The notes below the pieces were generated by a model. That model made no database searches, was not told where the DNA came from, and saw only the letters and a list, made by a program, of their open reading frames with translations. From the NCBI GenBank assembly GCA_030765645.1, contig JAVCCE010000001.1, forward strand, positions 1-64,000: 64,000 bases of DNA, given 5' to 3'. Shown in pieces: positions 1 to 8,717 of the stretch. Numbering within the stretch: the stretch's first letter is position 1; every line of letters begins with the position of its first letter. Origin of the DNA: Candidatus Hinthialibacter antarcticus (GTDB lineage: Bacteria > Hinthialibacterota > Hinthialibacteria > Hinthialibacterales > Hinthialibacteraceae). The position numbers and the translations under genes are program-made.

Positions 1-54
1 ATGGATGGTCATCATTTTGATTACGAAAACGTATCCCGGCGCATCACAAATTGA
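1..54 (+). CDS. Possible 3' end of an upstream gene (partial)
   Basis: Frame 1 is open from the window edge to a TGA at 52-54, giving 17 residues. It may be the tail of a gene that begins outside the window, or chance. The stop lies in sequence that also flanks another copy of the family A repeat (near 56145), so repeat insertion may have supplied this stop. Too short to identify. Confidence 0.25.
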   Translation: MDGHHFDYENVSRRITN

Positions 55-66
55 CAAACCAAATCA

Positions 67-147
67 GGCATGGGTGCAACTCTGGGAGCGCCTGTGCATA
101 AGGGACCGAAAGCCCGCACTAAAGCGAGCAGAGCATGTACCCATGCC
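67..147 (+). repeat. Family A palindromic element, copy 1
   Basis: An 81-base structured element. The outer arms GGCATGGGT (67-75) and ACCCATGCC (139-147) are perfect inverse complements. Inside are CTCTG/CAGAG, GTGC/GCAC and a small GGG/CCC hairpin. The core (GAGCGCCTGTGCATAAGGG, then GAAAGCCCGCACT and AAGCGAGC) recurs at 56154-56241 in the same orientation and at 19653-19734 and 30268-30353 inverted. Similarity to the 56 kb copy extends into the flanks (AATTCAATTT, then CGGAAGAAC around 195-210). It lies 142 bases upstream of the DUF1080 gene. No protein is encoded in it. Confidence 0.85.
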
Positions 148-289
148 ACATGCAGCGAAATCTCAATTCAATTTATAAAAAAAATATCCAATTTACGGAA
201 GAACCTCATTTTTATTATTTTGATTCTTCGTTCTGGACTCTTTTCACCATTTCCATTAGGTTTAAGACATCTTAACCTTAGGAAAAACC

Positions 290-931
290 ATGAAAACACT
301 TCGCTTTGCTCTCGCCTTTTTGGTCAGTCTGTTCGTCATCGGTTGCGCGACGGCGCCTGTAACGCAAGCGCCGCGCGATCACGCTGGATACGTCTCGTTG
401 TTTGACGGCTCCGGCCTGCAGCATTGGGACATCGTCGGCAGCCCGGCAGGCTGGACGGTCTTCGACAACGGCGTCCTGCACAGCGACGGCGGAAAAGGCG
501 GCGATTGGATCCGCTCGAAAAAAGAATACAGCGATTTTATTCTGGAACTGGATTACAACATCTCCCAGGGCGGCAACAGCGGCGTCTTCATTCGCTGCGC
601 GAAAACCGGGCGCTCATCCATGACCGGGATGGAATGCCAAATCTCTAACGAAAACCGCGACGACCTGCATTGCACCGCCGCGCTTTATCGCTACGTGGCG
701 CCCAACCCGCGCCCTGACGAAACGCCGAATGTCTGGCATCATTATAAAATTTCGTGCATTGGCAAACACATCACCGTCGAGGTCGACGGACAAGTTTGCA
801 CCGACGTTTTTCTGGATGACGTCGAAGCCATCAAAGATAAGCCATTGCGCGGGTACATCGGCCTGCAAGATTCACACACCGGCCCTGGCAAATGGGTCAA
901 GTTCCGAAACATTCGAATTCAAGAAGTTTAA
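290..931 (+). CDS. DUF1080 (3-keto-disaccharide hydrolase-type) lipoprotein
   Basis: A 213-residue secreted protein. Residues 1-19 form a lipoprotein signal ending in the lipobox VIGC, so the mature protein should be lipid-anchored. The rest is a single DUF1080 (concanavalin-like jelly-roll) domain, recognisable from SLFDGSGLQHWD near the start, GGNSGVFIR in the middle, WHHYKI and the closing GYIGLQDSH...VKFRNIRI. Family members act on sugars or keto-glycosides outside the cytoplasm; the substrate here is unknown. An AGGAAAAA ribosome site precedes the ATG. It converges on the sodium:solute symporter gene, leaving 13 bases between stops. Confidence 0.88.
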   Translation: MKTLRFALAFLVSLFVIGCATAPVTQAPRDHAGYVSLFDGSGLQHWDIVGSPAGWTVFDNGVLHSDGGKGGDWIRSKKEYSDFILELDYNISQGGNSGVFIRCAKTGRSSMTGMECQISNENRDDLHCTAALYRYVAPNPRPDETPNVWHHYKISCIGKHITVEVDGQVCTDVFLDDVEAIKDKPLRGYIGLQDSHTGPGKWVKFRNIRIQEV

Positions 932-944
932 GTCGCCGCTTGTC

Positions 945-2519
945 TTATTCGCTCTCGAATTCCAACTGTTTTTGTTTCTCGTCGCCCCAGAGGTAAGGCG
1001 TGATTTTTTGCAGATTGGGAGCAGAGCCAAGATAAGTGAAGATGACGCCCAGCGCGCCTGATGCGACCATCCCGTAACAGGCGCGTATGTATTTATACGC
1101 TTTGAATCCCTCGCCGCCCGGCTCCATGCCGTGGCTGAACGGCGTAATCAACGCAGGGAACTTCATCGAAAGCGCAATCAGAATGATCCCGCCGACTAAG
1201 GTCGCCATAGCGCCGAGCGCGTTGTAGCGTTTCCAGGTGAAGCCCATCAAAATCGCCATCACCATCGGCGGCGTTACCGCAGCGGTAAACGCCGCGTGAG
1301 CGTCATAAAGACTATTAAACGAATTAAACAATGGAACCAGACATATTCCGACGATGGCCGCCGCGACCGAAACATATCGAGCGCACGATAAATAGAAGCG
1401 GTCATCCCGGTTTTTCCAAAGATAGGGTTTGGCGATGTCATTGGTGAACACCACCGCGACGCCGTTGATTAAGGTATCCGCCGTCGACATTAATGCCGCC
1501 GTCAACGCCGCAATGATGAGACCGAACATTCCTGGAATTTGTGCAAATCGGCTGACCGCGTCTGACACGATAACGAAAACGTTTTCCTGGTTCGCGGGAT
1601 CGTCTAATAATGGAAGGGAGCCTTGTTCATACAGTGCGCGGCCTATCCAACCAGCGCTGCAAACGGTTACGGCGGCAAGCGGCATCATAACCAACAAAAT
1701 TACAATCATGGCTTTGCGTCCATCTTTCACGCTTCTTGCCGAAAGAAACCGAAGAATGATTCCTTGGTTCATAAACCAAAACGCGGCGGAATTGGCCATG
1801 CCGTCCTGCCAGAACACGCCTGCGGTGTTGAACCCGGCAGGCTCGGTCAATGGCATAAACGCGCGGCGTTGCTCGGCGGGCCATGCTTGCCAAAATGCGC
1901 TGAAGCCTCCACACATATCGATGCCGATTAACAGAATCGCGAACCCGGCGACCAACAACAGAACGCCCTGCGCCAGGTCGGTCATGATGACGGCGGTTTG
2001 TCCGCCAGCGGTTACATAAATCGCCGCAATCACGGCGACCACGACAACAATTGTCATCAAGTCCCATTGCAGAATGGGTTGCAGCGCGACGCCGATGGTC
2101 AAGAAGTTGTAGCCGATATAACCAATCATATAGACCAGAATAATGAATATCGCCGCCATCCGGCATCCGCTGCCGAAGCGCTTATCAAAATATTCGGGGA
2201 CGGAAGCAACGCGGGAATAATAAATAACAGGCAGCCAGCCGAACATCCATAAAAAGAGCCACGGCCAATCATTCATGTAACTATGGGTTGCCGCAAATCC
2301 GTTCTCAAACGCCCGGTTGGAATATTTCACAAAACTGTAAGACCCCACCAGGGTTGCGATGCAACTCATGGCAATCAGCCACCACGAAAACCGCTGCCCG
2401 GCATAAAAAAAGTCTTTTGTGGTTTTTGTATATTTGCCGAAGTAACTTCCAAAAAGGAGAATCGCAAACAAGTAGATGGCGATAATGGCTAAATCTAATT
2501 CTGACCCCAATGAAGGCAT
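945..2519 (-). CDS. Sodium:solute symporter (SSS family)
   Basis: A 524-residue inner-membrane protein with about 13 hydrophobic segments. It belongs to the SSS/SLC5 fold: it opens with an outward N-terminus, then TKTTKDFFYAGQRFSWW (the usual 'xxDFxxAGR' region), a GGQTAVIMTDLAQG helix around residue 170 and AALMSTADTLINGVAVVFTNDI around residue 345, both classic family signatures. It should co-transport a sugar, organic acid or similar solute with sodium; the substrate cannot be read from sequence. It follows a 66-residue membrane protein by 16 bases, so the two are probably one transcript. Confidence 0.9.
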   Translation of the reverse strand: MPSLGSELDLAIIAIYLFAILLFGSYFGKYTKTTKDFFYAGQRFSWWLIAMSCIATLVGSYSFVKYSNRAFENGFAATHSYMNDWPWLFLWMFGWLPVIYYSRVASVPEYFDKRFGSGCRMAAIFIILVYMIGYIGYNFLTIGVALQPILQWDLMTIVVVVAVIAAIYVTAGGQTAVIMTDLAQGVLLLVAGFAILLIGIDMCGGFSAFWQAWPAEQRRAFMPLTEPAGFNTAGVFWQDGMANSAAFWFMNQGIILRFLSARSVKDGRKAMIVILLVMMPLAAVTVCSAGWIGRALYEQGSLPLLDDPANQENVFVIVSDAVSRFAQIPGMFGLIIAALTAALMSTADTLINGVAVVFTNDIAKPYLWKNRDDRFYLSCARYVSVAAAIVGICLVPLFNSFNSLYDAHAAFTAAVTPPMVMAILMGFTWKRYNALGAMATLVGGIILIALSMKFPALITPFSHGMEPGGEGFKAYKYIRACYGMVASGALGVIFTYLGSAPNLQKITPYLWGDEKQKQLEFESE

Positions 2520-2535
2520 AATAGAAATTTCCTTT

Positions 2536-2736
2536 TTATTTGGCGCTTAGCAGAAACTGGAACGACCCCTGGATCATGACATGCATCAGCACAGCGCTGA
2601 TAACCAACACGATCCATTTGCGGCCTTCTGGAGATGAAGGGACGAGTGCTCCAGACCGGACCGCGCCCCAATAACCGGCGATCAAAACGATGCCGCCGCC
2701 GATGAATTGATACAGGAAAGGAAGAAGGGCTTCCAT
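2536..2736 (-). CDS. Small two-helix membrane protein paired with the symporter
   Basis: A 66-residue protein with two transmembrane helices (about residues 4-22 and 38-58) and a short polar loop. A TTG at 2754 would add six residues, but GGGGAGAG at about 2744-2751 sits eight bases before the ATG at 2736 and decides for that start. It is directly upstream of the sodium:solute symporter, with 16 bases between. I do not recognise a named family. An accessory subunit is possible by analogy with small subunits known for other SSS transporters, but this is inference from position only. Confidence 0.65.
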   Translation of the reverse strand: MEALLPFLYQFIGGGIVLIAGYWGAVRSGALVPSSPEGRKWIVLVISAVLMHVMIQGSFQFLLSAK

Positions 2737-2943
2737 TTTGATGACTCTCCCCAAGAGAATTATTTTTCGAAAACGTAATTAAATTTATGCCGTCCAGATA
2801 TTGTACGAAAAAAATAACGCTATTTTTAGGCTTCGCGCCGCATTGTGGATTTTCAGCCGCATCTCTACGCGACAAGCGGTTAATGTTCGTGTTAAAATAA
2901 TCAACGACGCTTTACATCATTCATCAAACCAAGGAAACCTAAA

Positions 2944-3234
2944 ATGTCAAAACTCACCATCGTTGCGAACATCACAGCCAACTCCGACAAAATCGACGGG
3001 GTCAAAGCCGAGTTAGAAAAACTGATCCCGACCACACGGGCCGAAGAAGGCTGCATTCAGTATGATCTTCATCAGGACAATGAAAACCCGGCCCACTTTC
3101 TGTTCTTTGAAAACTGGGAATCCCGCGAACTCTGGCAGGTCCACATGAATACCCCTCATCTGGCGGCGTTTTTGAAAGCAACTGAAGGCGCCATCGCTGA
3201 TCTCACAATCAACGAAATGACTCAAATTGGCTGA
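2944..3234 (+). CDS. Antibiotic biosynthesis monooxygenase (ABM/YgiN-like) domain protein
   Basis: A 96-residue single-domain protein of the dimeric alpha-beta barrel ABM fold. Supporting sequence: LTIVANITA at the start, TRAEEGCIQYDLHQD in the middle (the usual E-G-C/x-x-x-Y-x-L/x motif), FLFFENWES, and HMNTPHLAAF near residue 75. Family members include quinol monooxygenases and small-molecule-handling proteins, so the reaction cannot be named. AAGGAAACC precedes the ATG at good spacing. It stands alone between two divergently oriented units. Confidence 0.85.
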   Translation: MSKLTIVANITANSDKIDGVKAELEKLIPTTRAEEGCIQYDLHQDNENPAHFLFFENWESRELWQVHMNTPHLAAFLKATEGAIADLTINEMTQIG

Positions 3235-3297
3235 ACATTTCGCAAGCCGCGGCCCAATCGAGTCTATTACGAGGTACCCAAACGGTCAAAGAATACC

Positions 3298-4818
3298 ATG
3301 AAACCAACGAACCGAATTCTCATTACGTTTTTCCTACTCTTCACGCCGATGTTCTCAAGCGCGGGCGACTATTTTCAGATCAAAGTCGTCGATCAAGAAA
3401 CGGGGCGCGGAGTCCCGTTGATCGAAGTTAAGACCGTCAATGAGGTTCCATACTTCACCGACAGCAACGGCATCGTTGCGTTTAACGAACCCGGCCTGAT
3501 GGACCAAGATGTGTTTTTTCATGTTTCAGGCCACGGGTATTCCTACCCCAAAGACGGCTTCGGCTATAGCGGACTGCGGTTGCACCCCACCGCCGGAGGC
3601 GAGGCGGTCATTAAAGTGAAGCGCGAAAACATCGCCGAGCGCCTTTACCGCATCACCGGGCAAGGCATCTACAGCGACAGCATAAAAACCGGCGCGCCCG
3701 TTCCTCTCGAACAGCCAGCCCTCAACAGCAAAGTTGTCGGGCAAGACTCGACCTTGGCGGCAATCTATAACGATAAGATATATTGGTTTTGGGGCGACAC
3801 ATCGCGGGCGGCGTATCCCCTCGGCAATTTCCGCACGACGGGCGCAACGTCGCGGCTTCCGAGCAATGGCGGACTCTCGCCTGAAGTCGGCGTCAATCTC
3901 AACTACTTTGAATCCGCAAGCGGTTTCACCCAAGAGATGTTTCCTGAGTTTAAAGAAAATTTGATTTGGATCGACGGTCTCCTAACCATCAATGACCATT
4001 CCGGCAAAGAACGCTTGATCTGCCACTACAGTCGCCTGGAAAGCATATCAAAACTGCTGGAGCACGGCCTCGCCGTATTTGACGACGACCGGGAAGCGTT
4101 CATCAAAATAAAAGAATTCAAACTTGATGAAACATGGCAGGCGCCGCGCTATCATCCCATTCGCGTCAAAGAAGACGGAGCGGACTATTTTTATTTTCCG
4201 GGTTGGTTCACCATGACGCGGGTGAAAGCAAATTACGGTTCGCTATTGGACGCATCACAATATGAAGCCTATACCTGCCTGGAGCCGGGCGCGTCTTATG
4301 ACGGCGAAAATTCGCGCATCATCACAAAAGACAGCAAACCGCAATACGCATGGCGAAAAGCCGAGCCAACTGCAGGCTGGCATGAGAAAGAATGGGCCGA
4401 TGCAGGCTTACTAAAGATTGACGACGCTCATTTTTTGCCCGTTGATATCAACAGCGGCGCCCCGGTTGGCATTCACGGCAGTTCAGTAAAATGGAACCCG
4501 TATCGAAAAAAGTGGGTACTGATCGGCGTGCAACAATTCGGGACATCCGTACTCGGCGAAGTGTGGTATTCTGAAGCCGACCATCCCACCGGGCCTTGGC
4601 GCAAGGCGGTCAAGATCGTCACTCACAACAACTATACGTTTTACAATCCCGTCCATCATGCGTTTTTCGATGAGCAAGACGGGCGTTTCATCTATTTTGA
4701 AGGAACCTATACCAAAACCTTCTCAGGCAACGACGTCGCCACCCCGCGCTATGACTATAACCAGATCATGTATCGCCTCGACCTAGACCGGGCCGATTTG
4801 AACCAAGCAAAACGCTAG
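3298..4818 (+). CDS. Secreted protein with carbohydrate-enzyme-like beta-propeller
   Basis: A 506-residue protein with a Sec signal peptide (residues 1-22, ending SSAG). Residues 25-105 resemble a carboxypeptidase-regulatory/Ig-like module (VVDQETGRGVPLIEVKTVN). The rest, from about residue 110, is rich in W/Y/F-D strands (DKIYWFWGDTSRA, LIWIDGLLTI, YFYFPGWFTM, YFEGTYTKTF) as in five-bladed propellers of GH43/GH32-like or DUF4185-like proteins. No catalytic triad could be assigned with certainty. It probably acts on or binds a polysaccharide outside the cell. A hairpin CACAAAC/GTTTGTG lies after the stop (4849-4867) but lacks a T tract. Confidence 0.6.
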   Translation: MKPTNRILITFFLLFTPMFSSAGDYFQIKVVDQETGRGVPLIEVKTVNEVPYFTDSNGIVAFNEPGLMDQDVFFHVSGHGYSYPKDGFGYSGLRLHPTAGGEAVIKVKRENIAERLYRITGQGIYSDSIKTGAPVPLEQPALNSKVVGQDSTLAAIYNDKIYWFWGDTSRAAYPLGNFRTTGATSRLPSNGGLSPEVGVNLNYFESASGFTQEMFPEFKENLIWIDGLLTINDHSGKERLICHYSRLESISKLLEHGLAVFDDDREAFIKIKEFKLDETWQAPRYHPIRVKEDGADYFYFPGWFTMTRVKANYGSLLDASQYEAYTCLEPGASYDGENSRIITKDSKPQYAWRKAEPTAGWHEKEWADAGLLKIDDAHFLPVDINSGAPVGIHGSSVKWNPYRKKWVLIGVQQFGTSVLGEVWYSEADHPTGPWRKAVKIVTHNNYTFYNPVHHAFFDEQDGRFIYFEGTYTKTFSGNDVATPRYDYNQIMYRLDLDRADLNQAKR

Positions 4819-4939
4819 GTTCTCGACGCAAAAACTAGAAACCTGTTGCACAAACAGTGCGTTTGTGGTATTCATCATAGGAGAGTAAAATTTATTCGAT
4901 TTATTTTTGAACGACTCGTTCGCATTGGGGACTGAAGCA

Positions 4940-5200
4940 ATGAGCATTTATGCTGACAAATACCGCAAATTCGTCGGGAAATACTGCGAAATCACCTGGG
5001 TAGAAACGACCGAAGAGTTAAAACCCGGCCAGCACAAACCCGAAAAGCACAAAGAAACCATCACAACCCGGGGAAAAGTAGAAGGACTCTACGAACCCAA
5101 GTTTGGGCGCGACTATCTCGACGTCTGTGATGACCGGGGCATCTACTTAGACTCAATCAAAGCCATTCACGAACTCGAAGCCGAAGAGTCAACCGTTTGA
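4940..5200 (+). CDS. Small conserved-looking cytoplasmic protein, function unknown
   Basis: An 86-residue, soluble, charged protein without signal peptide or membrane helix. A TTG at 4907 would add 11 residues; the ATG at 4940 is preferred because a GGGG stretch lies about ten bases upstream. The sequence has the look of a small beta-barrel (KYCEITWVETTEE, then TTRGKVEGLYEP and DYLDVCDDRGIYLDSIKAIHEL), similar in pattern to RNA-binding Sm-like or PRC-like barrels, but no family is recognised. It is followed by a convergent aminotransferase gene. Confidence 0.55.
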   Translation: MSIYADKYRKFVGKYCEITWVETTEELKPGQHKPEKHKETITTRGKVEGLYEPKFGRDYLDVCDDRGIYLDSIKAIHELEAEESTV

Positions 5201-5251
5201 CCTTCCGTTACGCTAGCGCCTTCACATTCATCATCTGACCACAAGCCGCCG

Positions 5252-6391
5252 TCACGCATAAAATTCTTGGATTTTCGTGATGACGTAATCTTTCATCTCG
5301 TCCGTCAATTCGGGGTATATGGGCAACGCAATGGTATACGCTGCGGCGTGTTCACTGTTGGGAAACGCGCCCGCTTGATAACCCAGATACTTGAAGCATT
5401 CCTGCTGATGAAACGCCGCCGGATAATAGACCTCGTTGCCGATATCATTCTCAGACAAGAAAGCCCTCAATTCATCTCTGCGTCCAGGCAGGCGGAGAAC
5501 GTATTGATTATAAATATGGTATTCACGCTGATATGCGATTTGAGGTTTTTTGACCGTATCTACAGCCAAATTCACATCGTAGTATTCCGCGTTCTTCTGG
5601 CGCATTGCGTGCCACGAGTCCAGATGTGGAAGTTTGACTAACAACACCGCCGCCTGAATCGGGTCTAACCGGAAGTTACCGCCCACCATTGAATGGTAAT
5701 ACTTCGGGCTTGCGCCGTGATTGCGCAACTTCGCGATTTTTTCCGCCAAGGCGGCGTCGCTGGTCACCACCATGCCGCCGTCGCCGATCCCGCCCAAATT
5801 TTTACTGGGGAAGAACGAGAAGCACCCGACCGTTCCCATGGCCCCGGCTTTCGTCACGCCAGTTTGGGAAGGATAGCGCGCCCCAATCGCCTGCGCCGCG
5901 TCTTCAACAATAGCAAGCCCATAGTGGTTCGCGATTTCGATGATGGGGCCCATGTCCGCGCATTGTCCATAAAGATGAACGGGAATGATCGCCTTGACGG
6001 AACCAATTTCTTCTTGTGAAGCCGAAGCGAACCACGCCTTCAATGCTTGCGGGCAAATGTTGTAGGTATCCGGGTCAATGTCAATAAAAACCGGGGTCGC
6101 GCCCAGTCGCGTAACCACTCCAGCGGTCGCAAAAAATGAGTACGGCGTGGTGATAACGCGGCAGCCCGGGCCAACATCTAACGCCATCAGCGCGACCAAC
6201 AGCGCATCGGTCCCCGATGAGACGCCGATACCGTGCTTGGCCCCCACATAGGCGGCAACTTCTTGCTCGAGTTCTTCTATCTTAGGCCCCATGATGTAGC
6301 GCGTTGAGTCAACCACTTCCAATACAGCGTCCTTGACGTCTTGCTCAATGGTTTTAAGTTGCGCGTTCAAATCTAGTAGGGGCACTTTCAT
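5252..6391 (-). CDS. DegT/DnrJ/EryC1/StrS family aminotransferase
   Basis: A 379-residue PLP-dependent sugar aminotransferase of fold type I. It shows the N-terminal MKVPLLDLNAQ, the cofactor region SGTDALLVALMAL, IPVHLYGQCADM, VEDAAQAIGA, and FFPSKNLGGIGDGG, where the Lys forms the internal aldimine. These enzymes aminate keto-sugars bound to nucleotides for glycans or lipopolysaccharide. The ATG at 6391 is chosen over an in-frame start 33 bases upstream because GGAG lies eight bases before it. No nucleotide-sugar epimerase or dehydratase is adjacent, so the substrate is open. Confidence 0.9.
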   Translation of the reverse strand: MKVPLLDLNAQLKTIEQDVKDAVLEVVDSTRYIMGPKIEELEQEVAAYVGAKHGIGVSSGTDALLVALMALDVGPGCRVITTPYSFFATAGVVTRLGATPVFIDIDPDTYNICPQALKAWFASASQEEIGSVKAIIPVHLYGQCADMGPIIEIANHYGLAIVEDAAQAIGARYPSQTGVTKAGAMGTVGCFSFFPSKNLGGIGDGGMVVTSDAALAEKIAKLRNHGASPKYYHSMVGGNFRLDPIQAAVLLVKLPHLDSWHAMRQKNAEYYDVNLAVDTVKKPQIAYQREYHIYNQYVLRLPGRRDELRAFLSENDIGNEVYYPAAFHQQECFKYLGYQAGAFPNSEHAAAYTIALPIYPELTDEMKDYVITKIQEFYA

Positions 6392-6571
6392 GTTGGTTCT
6401 CCGGTTTTTGGTGCGTATCGTCAAAAATTTTTATGCAAGAATACGCATAGACGGCGTCTGTTCTTTGATTTTCTTACGATAGGGTTTGATTGAAATGCAT
6501 TCAATGACTTCATTCAGATTTTGCTAATTTTTCCATAGCGGTCTGGCGTCACACAACGCCTACCGACAAAA

Positions 6572-6593
6572 AAAGGGGCTTCGCAGCCCCTTT
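6572..6593 (-). terminator. Rho-independent terminator
   Basis: A perfect inverted repeat, AAAGGGGCT/AGCCCCTTT with a TCGC loop. Read on the minus strand it is followed by a run of T. It lies 27 bases past the stop of the DUF4914 gene and should end that transcript before the aminotransferase gene. Confidence 0.85.
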
Positions 6594-6619
6594 GATTGGT
6601 TCGTTCAATAAACAAGCGT

Positions 6620-8506
6620 TTATTCAAACTGAATTAGATTCACATATTCTTCGATGGTTCCGTCTTGCAAACAACATTCGATCACCTTGCGGCCCATCGG
6701 GTGCAAGTCTTTCTCATCGAGATACGGCGTCAATTCACGCTTAAAGAATTCTCTTAGAATTTTTGCGCCGCCGTCATAGCCTTCGAGTTTAACTTCCGGC
6801 TGGGTTTCAACTTGAAGGAACCAGTGAGAAATCTGCGTCCCTTCAATCTGCATCGAGTTGAGCGTGTAGCCTAACAACGGGCATCGCGCCGGAATCAATT
6901 GGTCAGGACGGAACTTGGCGCCGCCTCGACGCGCCATGTATTCACGCGCCAGCCATTGCGCCATAAAGCCGACTTTCCAGGCGCCGACGTGTTGGTTGGG
7001 CGAGATGGTGTAGCGCGTATCGGGCGTGTTGAGAATCTGCTCGAGTAACAGATTGGCCTGATCGACGCGGCGCCCGGTGGCGAACGGCCAATAGGAACCA
7101 ACGCCCTCGCTGGTCATGCCTTCGCTGTCGGTAATGCTGGGGTTCGAGAACCCGCGCGGCGCCACCATGCGCCACAACCACGCCAACGAGGGCGGCATGT
7201 AATGAAGCAAGCCAAAGATTCCGTACGATGGCTTATCAATCGTGCACGGCGGGGTGCGGATTCCAAAACTGCGCACGTCTACCTCGACTGGTTCATCCAC
7301 AACCTTGGGGATCAACCGCCTCGGCAAAATCACACGCGGGTTCGGACACGGCTTGCCCGGCTCGTCTTCCGTGTGTTCCCATATCAGGCATGTGGCGCCG
7401 GGGACGCCCTGGATATTCAAAAAGATGATCGGCTCTTTGGGGTGAATGGTCAGCGTCTCATAGTCGGGGTCGGTGCCGTAATGTTCGATGTGGTTGATGC
7501 GCAAAAACCAGGCGGCTTCTGCGTCGGTGACCACCAACTTGCGCTTGTCTTGTTGCAAGGTCGGGTGGCAGAGCGCCATGTCGTCAGTGACGGGGCGCAA
7601 TTCGCAGGTCTGCCCCATCGCCAGATGGCGGCGTTCGCCATGCACCACATTCTCGCCGAGCAACAAGCGCCCGTCCGGCTCGCGGTGTACGTGCTCAAGC
7701 ATCTCACTCTTACCGCCGCCGCTGGCGCCTTCGTGCATGATGGTGACAACATTGTCGTAGGGCGTTATCACCTGAACGCTGGAACCGTGCGCGGTCAACC
7801 AGCCTTCGGATTCGCCGATCGAAAGCAGGATTCCATACACGCCTTTTTTCGCGCTGGGGCCGGGGTAGAGGTTTAACGCAAATATCTCATGGATGCCTTC
7901 GCTGCGGTTGTGTACAACCACCTGCTTGCCGTCGCAATGGGTGTGACGAAACGGCGGGGCCAAATAAATAATCGCGCGGGGATTAAAATCGTCCGGGATG
8001 TCGTCGCGGGGAATCATGCCCTGCAAATCAGCCAGCGCCGCCGCAAAAAACGCCGCATTCACCGGCGCAATTAATAGCGCATCATACCCAAGTTCGCTGC
8101 CGCCCGCGCAGAAGGGCAACACCATCAACTCTTGATGGCCCAACCAAGCCAAGACCTCGTTTTTCAATTCAGGAAACGGCTGGTCAAAGCGTTCGGAGTA
8201 GCGCGTTTTGTCGGAAGGATCGTCATCGGCGACCACCATGCAATCGGGGTCGCGGCGCCGCATATAGGCTTCGGTATAATTCACGGCCAGCCCGTTTTTG
8301 CATCGCACCACCTGGGCTTCGAGCACGCGATCTTTGCCCGCGACATCATAGACGACGTCATAAATTTCTTTTTGGCCGCCCATCGCCAGTTCAATTAGAG
8401 ATTCCCGGCTCGAAGGCAACAATACCGCAGGCGCTTTTTCCAATACGGCCTTTAAGTCGTCAGAAACTGCAATGCGCTCCAGCGCATCCAATGATTTCAC
8501 TGCCAC
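6620..8506 (-). CDS. PEP carboxykinase-like DUF4914 family protein
   Basis: A 628-residue cytoplasmic protein. The centre carries a P-loop, GASGGGKSE (about residues 260-267), followed by HVHREPDGRLLLGEN, an arrangement like the nucleotide-binding half of PEP carboxykinases and HPr kinases. Other blocks (VPGATCLIWEHTEDEPG, PRVILPRRLIP, LLGYTLNSMQIEGTQISHW) fit the DUF4914 family as I remember it; this assignment is from memory of the family, not a search. The reaction is not established. The gene has its own terminator and appears monocistronic. The 211 bases upstream (8507-8717) hold no recognisable gene. Confidence 0.7.
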   Translation of the reverse strand: MAVKSLDALERIAVSDDLKAVLEKAPAVLLPSSRESLIELAMGGQKEIYDVVYDVAGKDRVLEAQVVRCKNGLAVNYTEAYMRRRDPDCMVVADDDPSDKTRYSERFDQPFPELKNEVLAWLGHQELMVLPFCAGGSELGYDALLIAPVNAAFFAAALADLQGMIPRDDIPDDFNPRAIIYLAPPFRHTHCDGKQVVVHNRSEGIHEIFALNLYPGPSAKKGVYGILLSIGESEGWLTAHGSSVQVITPYDNVVTIMHEGASGGGKSEMLEHVHREPDGRLLLGENVVHGERRHLAMGQTCELRPVTDDMALCHPTLQQDKRKLVVTDAEAAWFLRINHIEHYGTDPDYETLTIHPKEPIIFLNIQGVPGATCLIWEHTEDEPGKPCPNPRVILPRRLIPKVVDEPVEVDVRSFGIRTPPCTIDKPSYGIFGLLHYMPPSLAWLWRMVAPRGFSNPSITDSEGMTSEGVGSYWPFATGRRVDQANLLLEQILNTPDTRYTISPNQHVGAWKVGFMAQWLAREYMARRGGAKFRPDQLIPARCPLLGYTLNSMQIEGTQISHWFLQVETQPEVKLEGYDGGAKILREFFKRELTPYLDEKDLHPMGRKVIECCLQDGTIEEYVNLIQFE

Positions 8507-8717
8507 AATAAGTTCTCCTGTCGTTTAACCAGACTCATTCACATTATTAACGCCCTGCACTGCGCACAAAATCCTAGCGTGCTGACGGCAAGGCGACGAA
8601 ACCGGTTCAATAAGCGATGATGAAATTGTAAGTATGGGCCCGAACCAGACTTGGAGGTATACAGTATAATTCTATTTAAATTTCTGAGTAGTTTTTGAGA
8701 ATTCGCCTCTGATTATA

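Noticed and set aside
70..405. 111-residue frame running through family A copy 1 into the DUF1080 gene
   Set aside because: It crosses a non-coding palindrome and overlaps the lipoprotein signal peptide of the real gene in another frame.
4849..4867. Hairpin CACAAAC/GTTTGTG after the propeller-like gene as a terminator
   Set aside because: The stem is AT-rich and short and lacks a following T run, so the evidence is too weak for a feature entry.
7202..7876. 224-residue plus-strand frame across the DUF4914 gene
   Set aside because: It is antisense to a strongly conserved coding region, lacks a ribosome site, and its sequence looks like a shadow of the minus-strand codons.
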